Assembly (NCBI GenBank): GCA_003129525.1
Contig: CP029329.1
Span: forward strand, 3,470,001 to 3,534,000
Length of the DNA: 64,000 nt
Source of the DNA: Clostridium beijerinckii
Lineage (GTDB): Bacteria; Bacillota; Clostridia; Clostridiales; Clostridiaceae
Direction: 5' to 3'
Below, piece after piece: positions 1 through 8,426 of the stretch (positions are counted from its first letter, which is position 1; each line of letters begins with the position of its first letter). The notes under the pieces are model-generated. The model searched no databases. It had not been told where the DNA came from and saw only the letters and a program-made list of their open reading frames with translations. A program made the position numbers and the translations under genes.

Positions 1-206
1 GGGATATATAACATACCACCCCATATTACAAGCATAAGTACAGGAGATAAAAATGCCATCAGTATTTTAGGACCATAGCTATTGATCTCTCCATTAATAT
101 TCCAATGCATAGGCATTAAATCTGGTAACTTATTATAAAATACAATACTTACTAAAAATCCAATTGTTATTATTGTCAGATTATAAATATCACTTTTCTT
201 TTTCAT
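1..206 (-). CDS. SdpI/DUF1648-family membrane protein (N-terminal part; runs off the window)
   Basis: The first 68 codons are present, starting at ATG 204-206 with a GGGG ribosome site about 14 nt upstream. Near residue 30 the translation reads LMPMHWNINGEINSYGPK, the typical DUF1648 signature (Pro, His-Trp-Asn, Gly) found at the N-terminus of SdpI/YfhL-type membrane proteins. Hydrophobic segments flank it at about residues 8-22 and 47-65. In Bacillus, SdpI gives immunity to the SdpC toxin and acts in signalling, but many clostridial homologues stand alone and have no known role. The C-terminus lies outside the window, so the full architecture cannot be judged. An imperfect palindrome, CAAGAC-ATA-GTCTTG at 329-343, lies upstream and could be an operator. 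Confidence 0.7.
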   Translation of the reverse strand, partial: MKKKSDIYNLTIITIGFLVSIVFYNKLPDLMPMHWNINGEINSYGPKILMAFLSPVLMLVIWGGMLYI

Positions 207-379
207 AATTGTAATCATTATCCCCTTTCATATCCTCACTCTTTTGTTTTTTTAATTTCTTATTATTAATATAACGTGCTTTTAAATCATTTTCAATATA
301 TTACTCTTTCTTCAAAGAAAAAATTCTCCAAGACATAGTCTTGAAGAATATAAGGTACACTTCAATAATAATATAAAAA

Positions 380-420
380 GCCTAAAGTAGATAATATCAA
401 AATATATTTCTACTTTAGGC
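380..420 (-). terminator. Rho-independent terminator of rpsU
   Basis: Perfect 11-bp stem, GCCTAAAGTAG (380-390) against CTACTTTAGGC (410-420). On the minus strand it is followed by TTTTTATATT, downstream of rpsU. Confidence 0.85.
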
Positions 421-511
421 AAAATTTTTAATTTCTTAATATTTAGTAGTCTGTATCTGCAAATTTTTGTTTCCCCCAAAGATACTGCTGAGACCCAAAG
501 TGCTTAAGTTA

Positions 512-688
512 CTATTTAAATTTTCTTTTTCTAGCTTCTATTGACTTTTTCTTTCTTTTCACACTTGGTTTTTCATAATGTTCTCTCTTTTTAACTTCGG
601 CAAGGACTCCAGACATTGAACATTGTTTTTTAAATCTTCTTAATGCTTGCTCTAGCGTTTCGTTTTCTCTCAATTTAATTTCTGACAT
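512..688 (-). CDS. rpsU: 30S ribosomal protein S21
   Basis: A 58-residue basic protein beginning [20 protein letters not shown] and ending [13 protein letters not shown]. Start, length and the Lys/Arg-rich tail match bacterial S21 throughout. S21 binds the 30S platform near the 3' end of 16S rRNA and assists initiation on structured mRNAs. The start ATG (686-688) is preceded by GGAGGGATAAAATC, a strong ribosome site. The gene is monocistronic here, between a promoter at 760-789 and a terminator at 380-420. In many Clostridia rpsU sits beside yqeY, and no yqeY is visible here. Confidence 0.95.
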   Translation of the reverse strand: MSEIKLRENETLEQALRRFKKQCSMSGVLAEVKKREHYEKPSVKRKKKSIEARKRKFK

Positions 689-759
689 GATTTTATCCCT
701 CCATCCAACACTGTACTTTAAACTATAAATATAATTTATAAATATGAACTTATTAATAT

Positions 760-789
760 ACTATACAGTATTTAATGAAATACTGTCAA
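760..789 (-). promoter_or_regulatory. Sigma-A promoter of rpsU with a palindrome in the spacer
   Basis: On the minus strand: -35 TTGACA (784-789), 18-nt spacer, -10 TATAGT (760-765). The spacer consists almost entirely of an inverted repeat, CAGTATTT-CATT-AAATACTG, the right position for a repressor or a DNA-structure effect. The expected transcript has about 65 nt of 5' UTR before rpsU. Confidence 0.75.
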
Positions 790-891
790 ATATAAAAAGT
801 TTAATAAGAGATAATTTCCCTCGTATAACGTATTTTTTCTTCAAATTATATTTATATTTGCCATTACAATCTACTTGCAAATTATTTTATT

Positions 892-1596
892 CTATTTTTT
901 CATAAATTTGCCTTTATCACTATAGCTATTGTCATTTACAGATTCAACTTTAAAGCTTCCCTCTTCATATATAATCTTAGATATGCTTGAATTATCCATA
1001 TTTCTTACATTGAAATTCTTGTCCAAATAATCAATAATCAATCTAATTATTCCTCCATGTGCTACTATAAGTACTTCTCCTCCATTATCATGTGAATTTT
1101 CCATGCATATATCCTTTAGACTTTTCATGACTCTTTTTATTGCTGCATTGTAATTTTCTGCTTCTTTTGTTTCATCTAAAATAGCACATGAATTGCAGTA
1201 TTCCTTTTGAAAATCATATTTTTCTTCTGCTTCTTCAAAGGAACTTACATTAAGAAACTTCAGTATATCATTAAACATTATACTTTCATGCTCTCCTTCA
1301 TATTTTCCAAAATACACTTCTCTTAAACCTTCAAGTTCTTTTAATTGTAAATTTGTACTTGCTTTATTTTCTTTTATAACAATTCTTGCAGTCTTTACTG
1401 CTCTACCTAAATCACTGCTATAAGCTGCTTTAAATTTAACATCACTAAGTCCAAGGCCAGTGTTTATTGCTACCTCAATTCCTTCCTTAGTAAGAACTCC
1501 ATCACACCATCCTTGAGTTCTTTTAGCTTTGTTTAAAATAGTTTGTCCATGTCTCATTAAATATAAAATAACTTTACCCTTATTTTTATTGCTCAT
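892..1596 (-). CDS. Histidine phosphatase family protein (phosphoglycerate-mutase-like)
   Basis: A 234-residue protein with the RHG signature (LMRHGQTILNKAKRTQG) near the N-terminus and the second catalytic histidine in VLIVAHGGIIRLIIDYL near residue 190. These are the two active-site histidines of the branch 1 phosphatase superfamily; the first forms the phosphohistidine. The start is placed at ATG 1594-1596, because GGAGGG lies 5-6 nt upstream and a longer reading would start inside that ribosome site. The substrate cannot be told from the sequence; members act on sugar phosphates, cobalamin intermediates or phosphoproteins. The protein is larger than the second family member at 57886-58515, with an insert around residues 85-130. 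Confidence 0.85.
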   Translation of the reverse strand: MSNKNKGKVILYLMRHGQTILNKAKRTQGWCDGVLTKEGIEVAINTGLGLSDVKFKAAYSSDLGRAVKTARIVIKENKASTNLQLKELEGLREVYFGKYEGEHESIMFNDILKFLNVSSFEEAEEKYDFQKEYCNSCAILDETKEAENYNAAIKRVMKSLKDICMENSHDNGGEVLIVAHGGIIRLIIDYLDKNFNVRNMDNSSISKIIYEEGSFKVESVNDNSYSDKGKFMKK

Positions 1597-1740
1597 TTTT
1601 CCCTCCATAATTATAAATGAAATTTATACTTATCTATTACTATATTAGATTCATTTCTGTATCTAATATTTCATTTTTTTCAATTTCCTTTATTAGAATT
1701 TGGTGACTAAATAAATTTGTACTATATAACACTAATAATA

Positions 1741-2310
1741 TCATTTCCCAAATAACTTCAAATGTTCAATTAAAATTTGAAATCCTATTAATATTAAAAT
1801 TATTCCTCCTATAATACCCGCTTTATCTTTTAATACGCTTCCAAACATTTTTCCAATATATACGGCTATTATACTTAATATAAATGTTATTATTCCAATT
1901 AGAGAAATTGTAGTAATTATATTGATGTTTAAAAATGCACAACTCACTCCAACTGCTAGAGCATCAATACTTGTTGCAATTGCTAATATTAAAAATCTTT
2001 TATTTGAATGTACATCAATATCTGAATCGTCTTCACCCTTTAGTGAATCAATTAACATTTTACCCCCAATAATAATTAATAAAAAGAATGCTATCCAATG
2101 ATCTATATTTTCTATATACTTAGTAAACTTAACTCCTAAAAACCATCCAATCAATGGCATTAATGCTTGAAATCCACCAAAATATATTCCAGCTTTTAAT
2201 GCAACTTTATGTCGTTCTTCCTTAGCTGTTTCTAATCCAATTGTTAAAGATACTGCAAAAGCATCCATTGCTAATCCAATTGCTGTAAATATAATTGATA
2301 TTATACTCAC
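1741..2310 (-). CDS. mntP: Putative manganese efflux pump MntP
   Basis: A 189-residue, six-helix membrane protein of the MntP (DUF204) family. It carries the paired family motifs GLAMDAFAVSLTIG near residue 12 and ATSIDALAVGVSCAF near residue 113. The Asp in each half is conserved in the family and thought to bind Mn2+. MntP exports manganese and protects against Mn2+ excess. The start ATG (2308-2310) is preceded by GGAGGAGT. No yybP-ykoY-type manganese riboswitch is recognisable in the 160 nt upstream. It stands alone between the phosphatase and the YgjP-like gene. Confidence 0.88.
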   Translation of the reverse strand: MSIISIIFTAIGLAMDAFAVSLTIGLETAKEERHKVALKAGIYFGGFQALMPLIGWFLGVKFTKYIENIDHWIAFFLLIIIGGKMLIDSLKGEDDSDIDVHSNKRFLILAIATSIDALAVGVSCAFLNINIITTISLIGIITFILSIIAVYIGKMFGSVLKDKAGIIGGIILILIGFQILIEHLKLFGK

Positions 2311-2439
2311 TTTTACTCCTCCTTAGTTAACTTTTATTAATTATCCTATAAAATTGTATTATTAGGACATATCTTGTTATTATAATTTTGTAATTTTTTT
2401 CTGTCAAATATTTTGATTTTTTATATTATATGCAAAATG

Positions 2440-2466
2440 AAATCCAAGGTATTTTTCCCTGGATTT
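2440..2466 (-). terminator. Terminator of the YgjP-like gene
   Basis: On the minus strand AAATCC-AGG, an 8-nt loop, then CCT-(T)-GGATTT, followed by CATTTTGC. It lies 10 nt past the stop codon of the gene at 2477-3307. Confidence 0.65.
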
Positions 2467-2476
2467 TATTATTTTC

Positions 2477-3307
2477 TTATAAGTATAAATTCATTCCATT
2501 TACTTTAAGCCATTCATGCTTTTCTTTATAATCAGGCATTATTTCTTCTACTCTATTCCAAAAATGTTTTGAATGATTTCTATGATCCATATGACACATT
2601 TCATGAACTACAATATAGTCTAAAACATCAGCTCTTGCCATACTAATTCTCCAGTTAAAAAGAATAGCATTTTTACCAGTACAGCTCGCCCATCTTCTTT
2701 TTTGTTCCTTTACTTTTACATCTGTTACTATATCTTTAAAATTACTTGCATAATAATCTATTCTTCTTGTGACTATTTTAAGAGTTTCTGCCCTATACCA
2801 TTTTTCTAATGCGAATTTTATCTTCTCTTCTTCAAATGTATTTGTACGTATTATAAACTTATTATTTAAATCTGCTTTATTTAAGAATACATTTTGTAAC
2901 TTATCAATCAATTTATTATTTGTAGTATACTGACATTTATCAATAAGCAATTTATTTGGCCTTAAATCATTGCAGTCTGCTTTAATTAATTCAACAGTTA
3001 TATTTTTTCTATGTACATCAAAAATTAAATGTAAAGGATATTCTTCTCCTAAATACATAAATGTACTTCCTTCAATGATATCTCGCGCAATTTTATTTGA
3101 CCCTCTTTTGCTAATTTCATCTTGCTTAGTTATAATCCAATTAGCTTTACTATGCATAACCTGTAAAATGTATTCTTTATTGATTCTTAAGGGTGCACTC
3201 ACAATAATCTGTCCATCTTCTTCTATTTTTATACTAATAGTCTTTCTTTTTCTACGTATTATATCAAACTCTATTTCCTTACTTTTATATTCAAATTTTA
3301 GTTTCAT
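2477..3307 (-). CDS. YgjP-like metallopeptidase (DUF45) family protein
   Basis: A 276-residue protein with the zincin motif VVHEMCHMDHRNHSKHFW (about residues 238-255). HExxH plus the downstream His form the metal site of the DUF45/YgjP family, in the SprT/wss1-like zincin clan. The preceding KEQKRRWASCTGKNAILFNWRI block is also typical of the family. The start is placed at ATG 3305-3307, with AGGTGA 8 nt upstream; a GTG four codons earlier has no ribosome site. A predicted cytoplasmic metalloprotease with an unknown substrate. It is monocistronic. Confidence 0.85.
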   Translation of the reverse strand: MKLKFEYKSKEIEFDIIRRKRKTISIKIEEDGQIIVSAPLRINKEYILQVMHSKANWIITKQDEISKRGSNKIARDIIEGSTFMYLGEEYPLHLIFDVHRKNITVELIKADCNDLRPNKLLIDKCQYTTNNKLIDKLQNVFLNKADLNNKFIIRTNTFEEEKIKFALEKWYRAETLKIVTRRIDYYASNFKDIVTDVKVKEQKRRWASCTGKNAILFNWRISMARADVLDYIVVHEMCHMDHRNHSKHFWNRVEEIMPDYKEKHEWLKVNGMNLYL

Positions 3308-3437
3308 TTTTATCTTCACCTATAAATCAAATTTTATTTTTTAGAAAGCTTACCATATCATCAACCCATTTTTTGTAGATTATTATAATATAAAATTTAT
3401 AAGCTTTTTTATTTAATTATACACTAAAAAATAAATA

Positions 3438-3484
3438 CAATGAGTTGTTATAATAAAAATATGTTTTACTTTAACAACTCATTG
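3438..3484 (-). terminator. Terminator of the dhaKLM operon
   Basis: Perfect 13-bp stem, CAATGAGTTGTTA (3438-3450) with TAACAACTCATTG (3472-3484), just beyond the dhaM stop codon and followed on the minus strand by TATTTATTTTTTAG. Confidence 0.85.
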
Positions 3485-3490
3485 CATTTA

Positions 3491-3877
3491 TTAAATTTTA
3501 TTTAAAGGCATTTCCTTTAATGACTTCTTTATCTCATCAATATTTTTACCTATACTGGAATCTACTGCTGCAACTATTGCGCCTTCTACTAAAGGTGCAT
3601 CAATAATTTCAACATTATTTTTCATATCTTCATCTAGAAACTCTATAGCCATTTCAGTATTCATAAAAGCACTTCCTAAGTCGAATAATATTATTACTCC
3701 ACTATCGCTATAAACTTCTCTAATAGCATCTGTAATTTTATTTATATCTGTTCCTATTCTTCCGTCGTTAGTCCCTCCAGCTTCAGCAATATTAACTTCC
3801 GGAGCCATTTGAGCAGCTATTTCCTTTACTCCCTTTGCGACATTATCACTATGAGATACAATTACTATTCCAACCAT
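3491..3877 (-). CDS. dhaM: Dihydroxyacetone kinase phosphotransfer subunit DhaM (EIIA-Man fold)
   Basis: A 128-residue single-domain protein beginning MVGIVIVSHSDNVAKGV. The His in VSHS is the phosphorylated residue of the EIIA-mannose-like domain. DhaM takes phosphate from HPr of the PTS and passes it to the ADP bound in DhaL. The E. coli protein has extra HPr and EI-like domains; this is the short single-domain form common in Gram-positive bacteria. The start is placed at ATG 3875-3877; an upstream GTG (3884-3886) overlapping the dhaL stop is possible. It is the last gene of dhaKLM, just after dhaL. The GGTNDGRIGTD stretch and the LFDLGSAFMNTEMA segment are characteristic. Confidence 0.93.
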   Translation of the reverse strand: MVGIVIVSHSDNVAKGVKEIAAQMAPEVNIAEAGGTNDGRIGTDINKITDAIREVYSDSGVIILFDLGSAFMNTEMAIEFLDEDMKNNVEIIDAPLVEGAIVAAVDSSIGKNIDEIKKSLKEMPLNKI

Positions 3878-3882
3878 ATCTA

Positions 3883-4518
3883 TCACATATCCTTTACTAG
3901 TTCTTCTGTTATTGTATTAAGTATTAAATACATTGAAGTAGCTCCTGCATCTTGATGCCCTAAGCTTCTTTCTCCCAAATAACTCGCCCTGCCTTTAGTT
4001 GCAATTATATTCTTAGTATGCTCCATACCTTCCTTTGCAGCATTTCTAATTAATATTAAAATTTCCTTTGTTGTTTTACCTTGATCTATAGCTTTTTTTC
4101 CAGCTGCAATTGCAGGTGACAAAGCCTCAATCATAGTTTTTTCTCCTTCAGTAGCTTTTCCTCTCATTTTTATTCCATCTAAAGCTTCTTGTAGAATTTC
4201 TATAAAATCATTTATATTCATGGTACTCTTCTTTAAAAGTATGACTCCAGCCTTCATAAAAGCTGTGCCATATAGTGGTCCCGATGCACCCCCAACAGTA
4301 CTAACTAAAGCCATACCAGAACTTTTTAAAATATTTCCTAAATCATCCTCAGGCAAATCTTTAATTTTTTCAACTACAGCCTTAAACCCTTTGCTCATGT
4401 TTAGTCCATGATCACCATCACCAATAGCTGCATCTAGTTCACTTAAATATAATTTATTTGTTTCAATTATTGTACTAATTTTTCTTAATATTTCCTTTAT
4501 ATCTTTACCGTTTGCCAT
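3883..4518 (-). CDS. dhaL: Dihydroxyacetone kinase ADP-binding subunit DhaL
   Basis: 211 residues, the normal DhaL length. The Mg-ADP site is visible as ELDAAIGDGDHGLNMSKG (about residues 27-44), with the conserved Asp cluster. Further family motifs are GGASGPLYGTAFMKAG and the late GRASYLGERSLGHQDAGATS. DhaL holds ADP as a tightly bound cofactor, which DhaM re-phosphorylates; DhaL then phosphorylates dihydroxyacetone bound to DhaK. The gene lies between dhaK and dhaM on the same strand. The ATG 4516-4518 is preceded by AAGGAGGGC. Confidence 0.95.
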   Translation of the reverse strand: MANGKDIKEILRKISTIIETNKLYLSELDAAIGDGDHGLNMSKGFKAVVEKIKDLPEDDLGNILKSSGMALVSTVGGASGPLYGTAFMKAGVILLKKSTMNINDFIEILQEALDGIKMRGKATEGEKTMIEALSPAIAAGKKAIDQGKTTKEILILIRNAAKEGMEHTKNIIATKGRASYLGERSLGHQDAGATSMYLILNTITEELVKDM

Positions 4519-4542
4519 ATCAAGCCCTCCTTAACTGCGTTA

Positions 4543-5538
4543 CTAGAAAACCTTAAATGCTGGTGTATCAGCCTTTGCATCGAGTAAAGTTTTTAATTCA
4601 CTATCCAATTTCAATATTGATATGGAACATCCTGCCATTTCTAAAGATGTCATAAATTCTCCTATAAAAGTTTTATGGATCTTGATACCCTTATCCTTTA
4701 ATATTTGATTAACTTTTTTATTTACAATATATAATTCCATATTAGGAGTTGATCCTAAACCATTTATAAGAACTGAAACTTCATCACCAGTTACTATATT
4801 AATATCCGCTAAAATTTTACTTGTTAAATGTTCAGCTATTTGATCTGCACTTGAAATTTTTTCTCTATGAGTTCCTGGCTCCCCATGTATCCCCATTCCA
4901 ATTTCAACTTCATCATCAGCTAATGTAAAATTAGCTTTACCTGCTGCTGGTACTATACATGATGATAATGACATTCCCATGCTTCTTACATTTTCAATTG
5001 TCTTTTCTGCAACTCTTTTTACATCCTCTAAACTTCCACCCGCTTCTGCCTTCGCACCTGAGATTTTATGAACAAATACTGTTCCTGCTATTCCTCTTCT
5101 TCCTGCTGTATATAAACTATTTTCTACTGCTACATCATCATTTACAATAACTTGTTCTACTTTTATGCCTTCCATTTCAGCCATTTCTTTTGCCATTTCA
5201 AAATTCATTACATCACCAGTATAGTTTTTTATAACAAGCAGCACTCCTTGTCCATTGTCAGTAGCTTTAATTGCTTCATACACTTGATCTGGAGTTGGTG
5301 ATGTAAATACTTCTCCACATATGCCACCATCTAGCATTCCAAATCCAACATATCCTGCATGCGCTGGTTCATGTCCGCTTCCTCCACCACTTACTATTGC
5401 CACTTTATTTTCAGCTTTATGAACTCTTGTTAACACATTTGCATTCTCTAGCTTATTTAAGTATTCTGGATAAGCAGCTACAAGACCATCTATCATATCT
5501 GCTAAAACATTGTTAGGGTTATTAATTAATTTTTTCAT
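4543..5538 (-). CDS. dhaK: Dihydroxyacetone kinase substrate-binding subunit DhaK
   Basis: 331 residues with the DhaK signatures GGGSGHEPAHAGYVGFGMLDG near residue 50 and MGIHGEPGTHREK near residue 218. The histidine of the latter forms the hemiaminal with dihydroxyacetone. The start is placed at ATG 5536-5538 (MKKLINNPNNVL), which has GGGAGG 9 nt upstream. With DhaL and DhaM it converts dihydroxyacetone to dihydroxyacetone phosphate using PEP through the PTS. No glycerol dehydrogenase or dha regulator gene is adjacent. It is first in the operon, behind an unusually long leader with its own terminator-like hairpin. Confidence 0.95.
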   Translation of the reverse strand: MKKLINNPNNVLADMIDGLVAAYPEYLNKLENANVLTRVHKAENKVAIVSGGGSGHEPAHAGYVGFGMLDGGICGEVFTSPTPDQVYEAIKATDNGQGVLLVIKNYTGDVMNFEMAKEMAEMEGIKVEQVIVNDDVAVENSLYTAGRRGIAGTVFVHKISGAKAEAGGSLEDVKRVAEKTIENVRSMGMSLSSCIVPAAGKANFTLADDEVEIGMGIHGEPGTHREKISSADQIAEHLTSKILADINIVTGDEVSVLINGLGSTPNMELYIVNKKVNQILKDKGIKIHKTFIGEFMTSLEMAGCSISILKLDSELKTLLDAKADTPAFKVF

Positions 5539-5713
5539 TTTAACATTCCTCCCATTATAAAACATATTTTTATTTTGTTAATATAATCTTTTAATATGGT
5601 ATTACTAGCTTAAATATTCCAATCCAAGTAAAACAAAAATAATTTAAGGAGATAAATCTAAAGCTGATTGTTACTTATTTCTAAATAATACATCTTTTTA
5701 TTAGCCAAAAAAA

Positions 5714-5830
5714 AGTCAAGCTAAAAACAAGGTGGAAAATCACCATAATTTTTATGCTTGACTCTAAATTCTCTTCGCATTTATATTTTATTTATGTTAA
5801 TATTATACATTGTAAAGGTATACTTGTCCA
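5714..5830 (-). promoter_or_regulatory. Promoter and attenuator-like hairpin in the dhaK leader
   Basis: On the minus strand: -35 TGGACA (5825-5830), 17-nt spacer, -10 TATAAT (5802-5807). About 33 nt after the expected start comes a hairpin with AGTCAAGC/GCTTGACT at its base (5755-5762 and 5714-5721) and an inner GGTG-GATTTTC-like-CACC arm. It is followed directly by a run of eight T. dhaK starts about 175 nt further on. This is either a conditional terminator controlling dhaKLM or a small RNA gene of about 90 nt. No known riboswitch class was recognised. The stretch 5831-6120 shows nothing else. Confidence 0.6.
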
Positions 5831-6120
5831 GCACTTATTTTAAATTTCGCAGGTATAGTTTTCATTTTATGATATATAAAATATAAACTTATTCATAATT
5901 AGTAAGCGATATTTAACATTTTATTCCCTAAATACAAAAACTTTAAGCACTATTAAAGTAAAAAATATGTTATACTCATATCAGCTTTTAAGATTTTAAG
6001 TGCATTTAGATTAAGTTTTATACATAGAATTAAGGCCACTAAAAATTAACTTTCAGCACTTTTACTTAAAACAAAAATATAATTCTCAACTAAATTACTA
6101 TTTTAAATTTTACAATAGTG

Positions 6121-6157
6121 AAACCTAGATAATTCTCAAATAGACTTATCTAGGTTT
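6121..6157 (-). terminator. Hairpin after the Tet(M)-like gene
   Basis: Perfect 12-bp stem AAACCTAGATAA/TTATCTAGGTTT, 15 nt beyond the stop codon. There is no clear T-run on the minus strand, so it may act as an mRNA 3' end rather than a strong terminator. Confidence 0.5.
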
Positions 6158-6171
6158 TATTATACGTATTG

Positions 6172-8235
6172 CTAATTCTCTACAACTTCACAATGCATTA
6201 CTGAATCAGCTTTGTCCCATGGAACTAAGTATCCTTGTCCATGCGAGCAAAATACTGATGTTGAAGTATATTCTATATCAGCATTCTTATTGTAGAGTTT
6301 GTTTTCTATTACTTCTTCACTATTATGACAAATATCATATACATCATATATTAAACTTATACTTCCTTTGCCCTTAGTAAAGGCTATGACATCCATGCTA
6401 TAATCCATAAATGTAGCTACAGGACCTCTTCCCTTTATAATAACTTTATCATCTTCAGACATTACAGGTTCGAAAGTTCCATTTAATCTTTGAATATCTG
6501 ATAAAACTCTTCCTATGTAATCTGATGAAACTTCTATTGTAAATTTATAATATGGCTCTAATAATAAATTCTCTACTTTTTCTAAACCTTGTCTTAAAGC
6601 TCTAAAAGTTGCTTCTCTAAAATCTCCTCCACAAGTATGTTTATTGTGAGCTCTGCCAATTAAAAGTGTAACTTTTATATCTGTTAGACTTGAACCCGTC
6701 AAAAGTCCATGATGTTCTCTTTCGAAAATATGTGTTTTAACTAAGTTTTGATGTCCAACTGTCAAATCATCTGCGTGACATTTATTTTCAAAAATAATCC
6801 CACTATTTCTAGGTAATGGTTCAATCTTTAAATGCACCTCCGCATAATGTCTTAAAGGTTCAAAATGGCCGCAACCTATAGTCTTGTCAGCTATTGTTTC
6901 TTTATAGAGTATTTGACATGGTCCAAATTCAATTTTCAAATCAAATCTTTCCTGCGCTATTTCTTTTAAAACTTCTAACTGAATTTTTCCCATTATATGC
7001 ACATGGATTTCCTTAAGAACTTCATTCCATATTATATTTAATGCTGGATCTTCTGCTTCTAGAACTTTAAAATAATGTAGAACTTCCTGTACATTACAAG
7101 ATTTATCAAAAATGACTTTAGACATTAAGGTTGGAACCATTTCATAATGTGTTTTTTCTTTTAAAGTTCCAAGTCCATCACCTGCTATTGCACTTGAAAT
7201 TCCTGAAATTGCAAATAAATCTCCAGCTTTTACTGCATCTACAGTTTTAAATTTACTTCCATTATAAATTCTTATACCATTTACTTTTTCTCTAATTTCA
7301 CCTTCATAGGTTGGTGTATTGTTAATTTCATCATCTAGAGTTAATATATCTTGTATTTCTCCACCATAGCTAACTTCATCTCTAACTTTTAATGTTCCTG
7401 CTAAAGCTTTAATAAAAGTTATCCTATTTCCGCTTTCATCATGACGAATCTTATATACACGCCCTGAGAATTCTTCATTTTCATTATAATTTGTATAAGT
7501 TAACTTATCTAAAGCATGTAAAAACTCTACTATTCCTTCATCTTGAAGAGCTGAACCTCCAAAACACGGGAATATCTTATTTTCTTTTATAAGATTTTTA
7601 AATTTTTTAAACCAGAGCTTTTTATCATAAGCTCCTTCAAGATATTTCTCCAAAAGTTCATCATCATATTCACTTATGAATTCTATAAGTTCTTCACTTA
7701 ATTCAAATTCATTAGAATCTACTAAGCCATTTATATCTTTTTCATTTTGAACATTTTTTAAAGACTTATCCCCTATATAAAACACGTCTTTTGTTAAGTC
7801 TTTTTTTATTTCCTTAATAACTCTTTCTTTTTCTGCTCCAATTCTATCTAATTTATTAATAAAAAACATACTTGGTACATTATATTTTCTAAGTAAATTC
7901 CAAACAGTCTTAGTGTGCCCTTGAACGCCTTCAACACTACTTACAATAATTATTGCATAATCCATAATTTGAATTGCTCTTTCCATTTCTGTACTAAAAT
8001 CTATATGTCCTGGCGTATCAACTAGATAATATGTAGAATCTGTAAGTTCAAATATACCTTGATCAGAAAATACAGTAATCCCTCGCTGTTTTTCTATACT
8101 ATGACTATCTAAAAATGCATCTTTATGGTCTACTCTTCCTCTATTTCTTATACTGTTTGTATGATAAAGCACTTGTTCTGAAAATGTAGTTTTACCTGCA
8201 TCAACATGAGCTAGTACTCCTATTGTCTTCTTCAT
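6172..8235 (-). CDS. Tet(M)/EF-G-like translational GTPase
   Basis: 687 residues with EF-G order. G1 AHVDAGKTT is at residues 8-16, switch region QRGITVFS near 51, G3 DTPGH near 73 and G4 NKLD near 127. Domains II-V follow. Size and order match tetracycline ribosomal protection proteins (Tet(M)/Tet(O)). However, the domain IV loop that in Tet(M) reads YSPVSTPADF, and reaches the drug site, here reads HNKHTCGGDF. Tetracycline resistance therefore cannot be assumed. It could be a housekeeping or stress-related ribosome-release GTPase. The start ATG (8233-8235) has AAGGATG upstream. It is monocistronic. Confidence 0.85.
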   Translation of the reverse strand: MKKTIGVLAHVDAGKTTFSEQVLYHTNSIRNRGRVDHKDAFLDSHSIEKQRGITVFSDQGIFELTDSTYYLVDTPGHIDFSTEMERAIQIMDYAIIIVSSVEGVQGHTKTVWNLLRKYNVPSMFFINKLDRIGAEKERVIKEIKKDLTKDVFYIGDKSLKNVQNEKDINGLVDSNEFELSEELIEFISEYDDELLEKYLEGAYDKKLWFKKFKNLIKENKIFPCFGGSALQDEGIVEFLHALDKLTYTNYNENEEFSGRVYKIRHDESGNRITFIKALAGTLKVRDEVSYGGEIQDILTLDDEINNTPTYEGEIREKVNGIRIYNGSKFKTVDAVKAGDLFAISGISSAIAGDGLGTLKEKTHYEMVPTLMSKVIFDKSCNVQEVLHYFKVLEAEDPALNIIWNEVLKEIHVHIMGKIQLEVLKEIAQERFDLKIEFGPCQILYKETIADKTIGCGHFEPLRHYAEVHLKIEPLPRNSGIIFENKCHADDLTVGHQNLVKTHIFEREHHGLLTGSSLTDIKVTLLIGRAHNKHTCGGDFREATFRALRQGLEKVENLLLEPYYKFTIEVSSDYIGRVLSDIQRLNGTFEPVMSEDDKVIIKGRGPVATFMDYSMDVIAFTKGKGSISLIYDVYDICHNSEEVIENKLYNKNADIEYTSTSVFCSHGQGYLVPWDKADSVMHCEVVEN

Positions 8236-8426
8236 GAAATCATCCTTATAATTTATTATTTCTTCTAAGATAATTTATTTTATTCTTTATTTACACTATA
8301 TCCTATAATTACATCTAATTAATTACTTAAAAACCGTATTATTTTTTATCCTTTAGAATATAAGCCATTTTATTGCTTTTTCTCTTATAACTAATTATAC
8401 AAAAGTACGTCAATTACTCCTAAATA

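Noticed and set aside
2311..2476. Manganese (yybP-ykoY) riboswitch before mntP
   Set aside because: The region upstream of mntP lacks the conserved loops; only a terminator of the neighbouring gene is seen.
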